A stretch of 35,277 nucleotides of DNA, from positions 33,555 to 68,831 of the forward strand of contig NZ_MQTZ01000002.1 of assembly GCF_001939115.1 (NCBI RefSeq). The letters run 5' to 3'. The stretch is from Leptolyngbya sp. 'hensonii'. Its GTDB lineage: Bacteria > Cyanobacteriota > Cyanobacteriia > GCF-001939115. Each line of letters opens with the position of its first letter. Position 1 is the first letter of the stretch. The translations under genes and the position numbers were made by a program. The notes beneath the pieces are model-generated. The model did no database searches. It was not told where the DNA came from and was given only the letters and a program-made list of their open reading frames with translations. Shown here piece by piece: positions 32,826-35,277 of the stretch.

Positions 32826-33683
32826 ATGCAGAGCTCCTGGTGGTTTAAACCTAGTTTATTGCCGATCGCATTGATGGGCCTTCTCTCAGCCCGTCCGATC
32901 GGCCTAGCCGCAACCCAGGGCAACCCTACCAATCTCCCGACCCGGCCTCCCTTAACCTCATCTATAGCCCGCAAGGTTCTTCCCAGACCGACTACCCTAC
33001 CCCAGGGGACGCAAAAGAAAATTCTCCAGAAAATTGCTCAGGATTTAGCAATTCCGATCGATCAGCTTAAACTGACCGCTGCCCGATCTGCGGTATGGGA
33101 TGGATGTCTAGGGGTGGCTGGGCCAATGCAGGCCTGCACCAAGATTGCCATTTCTGGCTGGCAGGTAATTATCGCGGGCCCCCAACAGTACTGGGTTTAC
33201 CACACGGACCAGAATGGGTCTCGGATTAAACAGAATCCCACCACCAGTGGCAAAGGCAGAATTGTTCCTACTTTCTGGACGTTCAATCCCCGTTCATTCA
33301 GCACGGATATCAGTGACAATGTGGTGTTTCAATCCATCACCACAGGGGGGATTGCAGGGGTCAGTTACAAGACCATCTTGCTGCAAAATGGGCAGGTACT
33401 GCGATCGGACCTGCGGGGAAATACGATGACGCCGCCCCAGGTGGTTCGCAAACTGTCACCGCAGCAGGTACAAATTTTTGTCCAAGCTCTGCAACAACAT
33501 GAGCTGGGGGACTTTCTGGGGTTCAACTACCCGGCAGTGCAGGGGTCGGCGGATTATTTCACGGTGACGCTGATGGTTCCCTACGGACGTAAGGGGGTTC
33601 AGTATGCTGATATTATTCAGAACCAGCTTCCTGTTAGGTTGCAGCAGGTGATTCAGACCTGGGAGATGATCAGCAGTCCATAA
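32826..33683 (+). CDS. Secreted protein, cyanobacterial hypothetical
   Basis: 285 residues. The signal peptide is residues 1-29 (SLLPIALMGLLSARPIGLAA). A Pro/Thr-rich linker follows to about residue 60. Residues 62-135 form a first domain (ILQKIAQDLAIPIDQLKLTA, AVWDGCLGVAGPMQACTK with two cysteines likely disulfide-bonded, WQVIIAGPQQYWVYHTDQNG). The remainder is a second strand-rich domain (GGIAGVSYKTILLQNGQVL, QVQIFVQALQQHELGDFLG). I have seen similar two-domain exported proteins in cyanobacteria, but none has a function I know. The stop lies one base before a palindromic repeat and 31 bases before the second miniature element. Confidence 0.75.
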   Translation: MQSSWWFKPSLLPIALMGLLSARPIGLAATQGNPTNLPTRPPLTSSIARKVLPRPTTLPQGTQKKILQKIAQDLAIPIDQLKLTAARSAVWDGCLGVAGPMQACTKIAISGWQVIIAGPQQYWVYHTDQNGSRIKQNPTTSGKGRIVPTFWTFNPRSFSTDISDNVVFQSITTGGIAGVSYKTILLQNGQVLRSDLRGNTMTPPQVVRKLSPQQVQIFVQALQQHELGDFLGFNYPAVQGSADYFTVTLMVPYGRKGVQYADIIQNQLPVRLQQVIQTWEMISSP

Positions 33684-33703
33684 AGACGCGATTAATCGCG
33701 TCT
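33684..33703. repeat. Perfect 20-base palindrome (second copy)
   Basis: AGACGCGATTAATCGCGTCT matches the core of the palindrome at 14616-14645. Here the left flank TAAAG is kept, but the right flank reads CCCC instead of TTTA. It lies directly beside the left target repeat of the miniature element. Confidence 0.85.
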
Positions 33704-33714
33704 CCCCAGGCTGG

Positions 33715-33881
33715 CTACTGTGTACCCATAATCCCCTCCTGGGAGGGGTAGGGGTGGGTTCAACCCTTCTGCTCCCGTTCCTAGACCCACCCCGGCCCTG
33801 CAGGCCACCCCTCCCGAGAGGGGATTTCACGCGAGTCTGCTGACTTGAGCCAAGCTTTTCAGAGATCTGTATACGCGGTAG
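33715..33881. mobile_element. Miniature inverted-repeat element, copy 2
   Basis: 167 bases beginning CTACTGTGTACCC and ending ATACGCGGTAG, closely matching the copy at 15617-15784 along its length. The direct repeat CCCCAGGCTGG (11 bases) flanks it at 33704-33714 and 33882-33892. Internal arms 33730-33748 and 33808-33826 are complementary with two mismatches. It is non-coding; short frames crossing it are not genes. Confidence 0.88.
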
Positions 33882-34115
33882 CCCCAGGCTGGAGGGTGTC
33901 CACGACAAAAGTGTGGGTTTTCCCTACCGCAGTTTCCCGGAGTGATCTGGCAGGATCAGGGTGGGATGGAGAGGAGGAGCAAGAACACTTCTATTCCGCC
34001 CTATCTCCCAAAAAGCTATCTCAGAAGCGGCTGATGGTTGCAGTGTGATCATCCAGGACGCAGATTTGAGGTTGGCTTTGCTCTGAAATCTGGAGTCCTG
34101 TCGAGAGGAGCAACT

Positions 34116-34508
34116 ATGGCTGAACCGATTAACAATGGCAGTCCCACTGACTCGGAACCGGTCAAGGTGACTGCAAGCGCACGGCTTGATCGCATCCGCA
34201 AGATTATTCAAGCGGCTGCAGTCCAGACGATCGTGGAGTTCAAAGCGGGTTCTGAAGATTTTCGCACGATCGCAGTAGAGACGCTGCGCCAACCCTATCA
34301 GGCTCTGCGGCAGCGTCTGCAGTCCCTGAATCTCTGGTATGACAACCTTGCAGCTCAGGCTCAGTCCCAGGAGGTTACCCATCTGGAACAGAAGCAGGCA
34401 GAGTTGGAGAGCAAGGTCGGTGATGTGGGTGCTGCTGTGGCCCAGCAGGAACAACGTATCCGCCAACGGGTAAAACAATTTCTGCAAGTTGTTGCAGCCC
34501 GACTCTAA
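34116..34508 (+). CDS. Small soluble helical protein of unknown function
   Basis: 130 residues from ATG 34116, with GAGAGGAG just upstream; the open frame extends further 5' but without a start that has a ribosome site. After a polar N-terminus it is mostly helical (LDRIRKIIQAAAVQTIVEFK, AVETLRQPYQALRQRLQSL). A Gln/Glu-rich predicted coiled coil runs from about 78 to 125 (QSQEVTHLEQKQAELESKVG, VAQQEQRIRQRVKQFL). There is no membrane segment. The family is unknown to me, but it looks conserved-cyanobacterial in style. Confidence 0.75.
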   Translation: MAEPINNGSPTDSEPVKVTASARLDRIRKIIQAAAVQTIVEFKAGSEDFRTIAVETLRQPYQALRQRLQSLNLWYDNLAAQAQSQEVTHLEQKQAELESKVGDVGAAVAQQEQRIRQRVKQFLQVVAARL

Positions 34509-34570
34509 CGGTTTCAGGTTTTTGGTTTCCCATCATTTTTCATCATTTAGCCCTGTGAGGTATTTCTGAT

Positions 34571-34759
34571 ATGCAAGTCATTCGCATTATTGCTGCTATT
34601 CTGCTGCCCCCCCTCGGCATTTTTCTCACCTACGGATTAGGACCGACCCTGCTGGTTAACATTTTGCTGACCCTGTTGGGTTGGGTACCCGGAATTATCC
34701 ATGCCCTCTGGGCGATCGCCAAGCATGAAGAAGTTGCCAAACGGCAAGAAACCGCCTGA
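34571..34759 (+). CDS. YqaE/Pmp3 (UPF0057) family small membrane protein
   Basis: 62 residues, nearly all membrane. The first helix contains the family PPLG signature (IIAAILLPPLGIFLTYGLG). The second is LLVNILLTLLGWVPGIIHAL, with the conserved W-x-PG-x-IHA, and the protein ends in a charged tail (KHEEVAKRQETA). Pmp3-like proteins are stress-linked membrane proteolipids that influence membrane potential or ion leakage; the molecular function is not settled. A TGAGG site precedes ATG 34571 by a short distance. Confidence 0.92.
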   Translation: MQVIRIIAAILLPPLGIFLTYGLGPTLLVNILLTLLGWVPGIIHALWAIAKHEEVAKRQETA

Positions 34760-34861
34760 TACCAGAACAATACTGGCCACCGAGGTCCTGCTATCCCCTT
34801 CGGACTATCGTTCAGGACCCAGGCTCCAACCCAAATTCCAACGTAAGCAAGGAGAACCAAA

Positions 34862-35263
34862 ATGCTCGGATTCTTTCTCACGACTCTGATTACGGCCCTC
34901 AGCCTGCTGATTGTTGACCTGGTTGTTCCAGGAGTTGATATTGCCACATTTGCCGCTGCCTTACTGGCTGCCGTCTCCATTGGATTTGTGAACGGAACGA
35001 TCAGGCCAGTCCTGTTTATTCTGTCGTTGCCGATTAACCTGCTTACCCTGGGGGCCTTTACCCTGGTCCTGAACGGGGTGTGTTTCTGGCTGGCTTCCCT
35101 GCTGGTGCCTGGTTTTGCAGTCCATGGGATCATCGGCTTCATTCTGGGACCGATCGTGCTTTCCCTGGGCAGCACCTTCCTGAGCAAATACTTTGCTGAG
35201 CGGGGCACGGGTCAGGGATTGGCTGGCAGCTCCACCGGGGTCACCCTGGAAGCCGAGAAGTAG
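34862..35263 (+). CDS. DUF360 / phage-holin-4-superfamily membrane protein
   Basis: 133 residues from ATG 34862, with AAGGAG upstream. Four membrane helices are visible at about 4-24, 30-50, 53-76 and 85-108. The family segments IGFVNGTIRPVLFILSLPIN, LTLGAFTLVLNGVCFW and GFAVHGIIGFILGPIVLSL are present. The C-terminal 20 residues are polar. PF04020-type proteins are annotated holin-like by similarity, but in cyanobacterial chromosomes they are not in phage regions, and the role is unknown. It lies 102 bases after the YqaE gene and may be co-transcribed with it. Confidence 0.9.
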   Translation: MLGFFLTTLITALSLLIVDLVVPGVDIATFAAALLAAVSIGFVNGTIRPVLFILSLPINLLTLGAFTLVLNGVCFWLASLLVPGFAVHGIIGFILGPIVLSLGSTFLSKYFAERGTGQGLAGSSTGVTLEAEK

Positions 35264-35277
35264 TAAAACTCGTGGAA

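Noticed and set aside
33456-33908. Minus-strand 150-codon frame crossing the second miniature element
   Set aside because: It runs antisense through the secreted protein gene and the mobile element; no ribosome site or family match.

Overview
The window is chromosomal DNA from a cyanobacterium. The evidence is btpA, ndhL, a DUF3007 gene next to ndhL, a VKOR-thioredoxin fusion, a PEP-CTERM protein, a CHASE2-type class III cyclase, and very frequent CGATCG / GCGATCGC (HIP1) words in genes and spacers. I cannot name the genus from sequence alone; gene style and moderate GC fit a Leptolyngbya-like filamentous lineage, which is inference.

Layout. 1-540: 5' part of an unrecognised minus-strand gene cut by the window edge. 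655-840: structured spacer ending in an intrinsic terminator, a possible small RNA. 922-4043: two thioredoxin-fold genes flank a two-gene minus-strand unit (acidic tandem-repeat protein with a membrane segment and HTH-like tail, then a DUF296/PPC protein). 4712-5394: small membrane protein, a dispersed GC-rich palindromic repeat, and tRNA-Pro(GGG). 5694-8368: small membrane protein translationally coupled to a UvrD-like helicase. 8346-11211 (minus): 2OG-Fe(II) oxygenase, VKOR-thioredoxin fusion and btpA. 11420-14590 (plus): rimO, then a DEAD-box RNA helicase behind a spacer of about 430 bases. 14674-16393 (minus): ndhL, DUF3007 and trpA, with a nested pair of small mobile elements between DUF3007 and trpA.

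16555-19402 is an accessory patch: an intron-less tRNA-Leu(UAA), a Uma2 nuclease-fold gene, a VapB45/VapC45-like toxin-antitoxin pair, and a decayed second Uma2 copy with two adjacent stop codons. 19455-22785: secreted metallophosphoesterase, a membrane-anchored protein of unknown role, and a PEP-CTERM choice-of-anchor L-like protein.

23251-29849 is the most system-like locus. It holds a FecR-domain protein with a five-fold 20-residue proline-rich repeat, a divergent C-terminal beta-barrel-like protein, a second FecR-domain protein ending in a Pro-Gly-Ile repeat, and a CHASE2-adenylate cyclase. These could form an envelope-sensing module with cAMP output (inference). 30107-35263: clpB, a secreted protein of unknown function, a second copy of the 167-base palindromic element with an 11-base target duplication, and three small genes (an unknown soluble protein, a YqaE/Pmp3-like protein, and a DUF360/holin-4-like membrane protein).

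The strongest structural observations are the two related miniature elements with clear target-site duplications (one nested in a second repeat family), the FecR/barrel/FecR/cyclase locus, and the acidic repeat protein with membrane segment and HTH-like tail.
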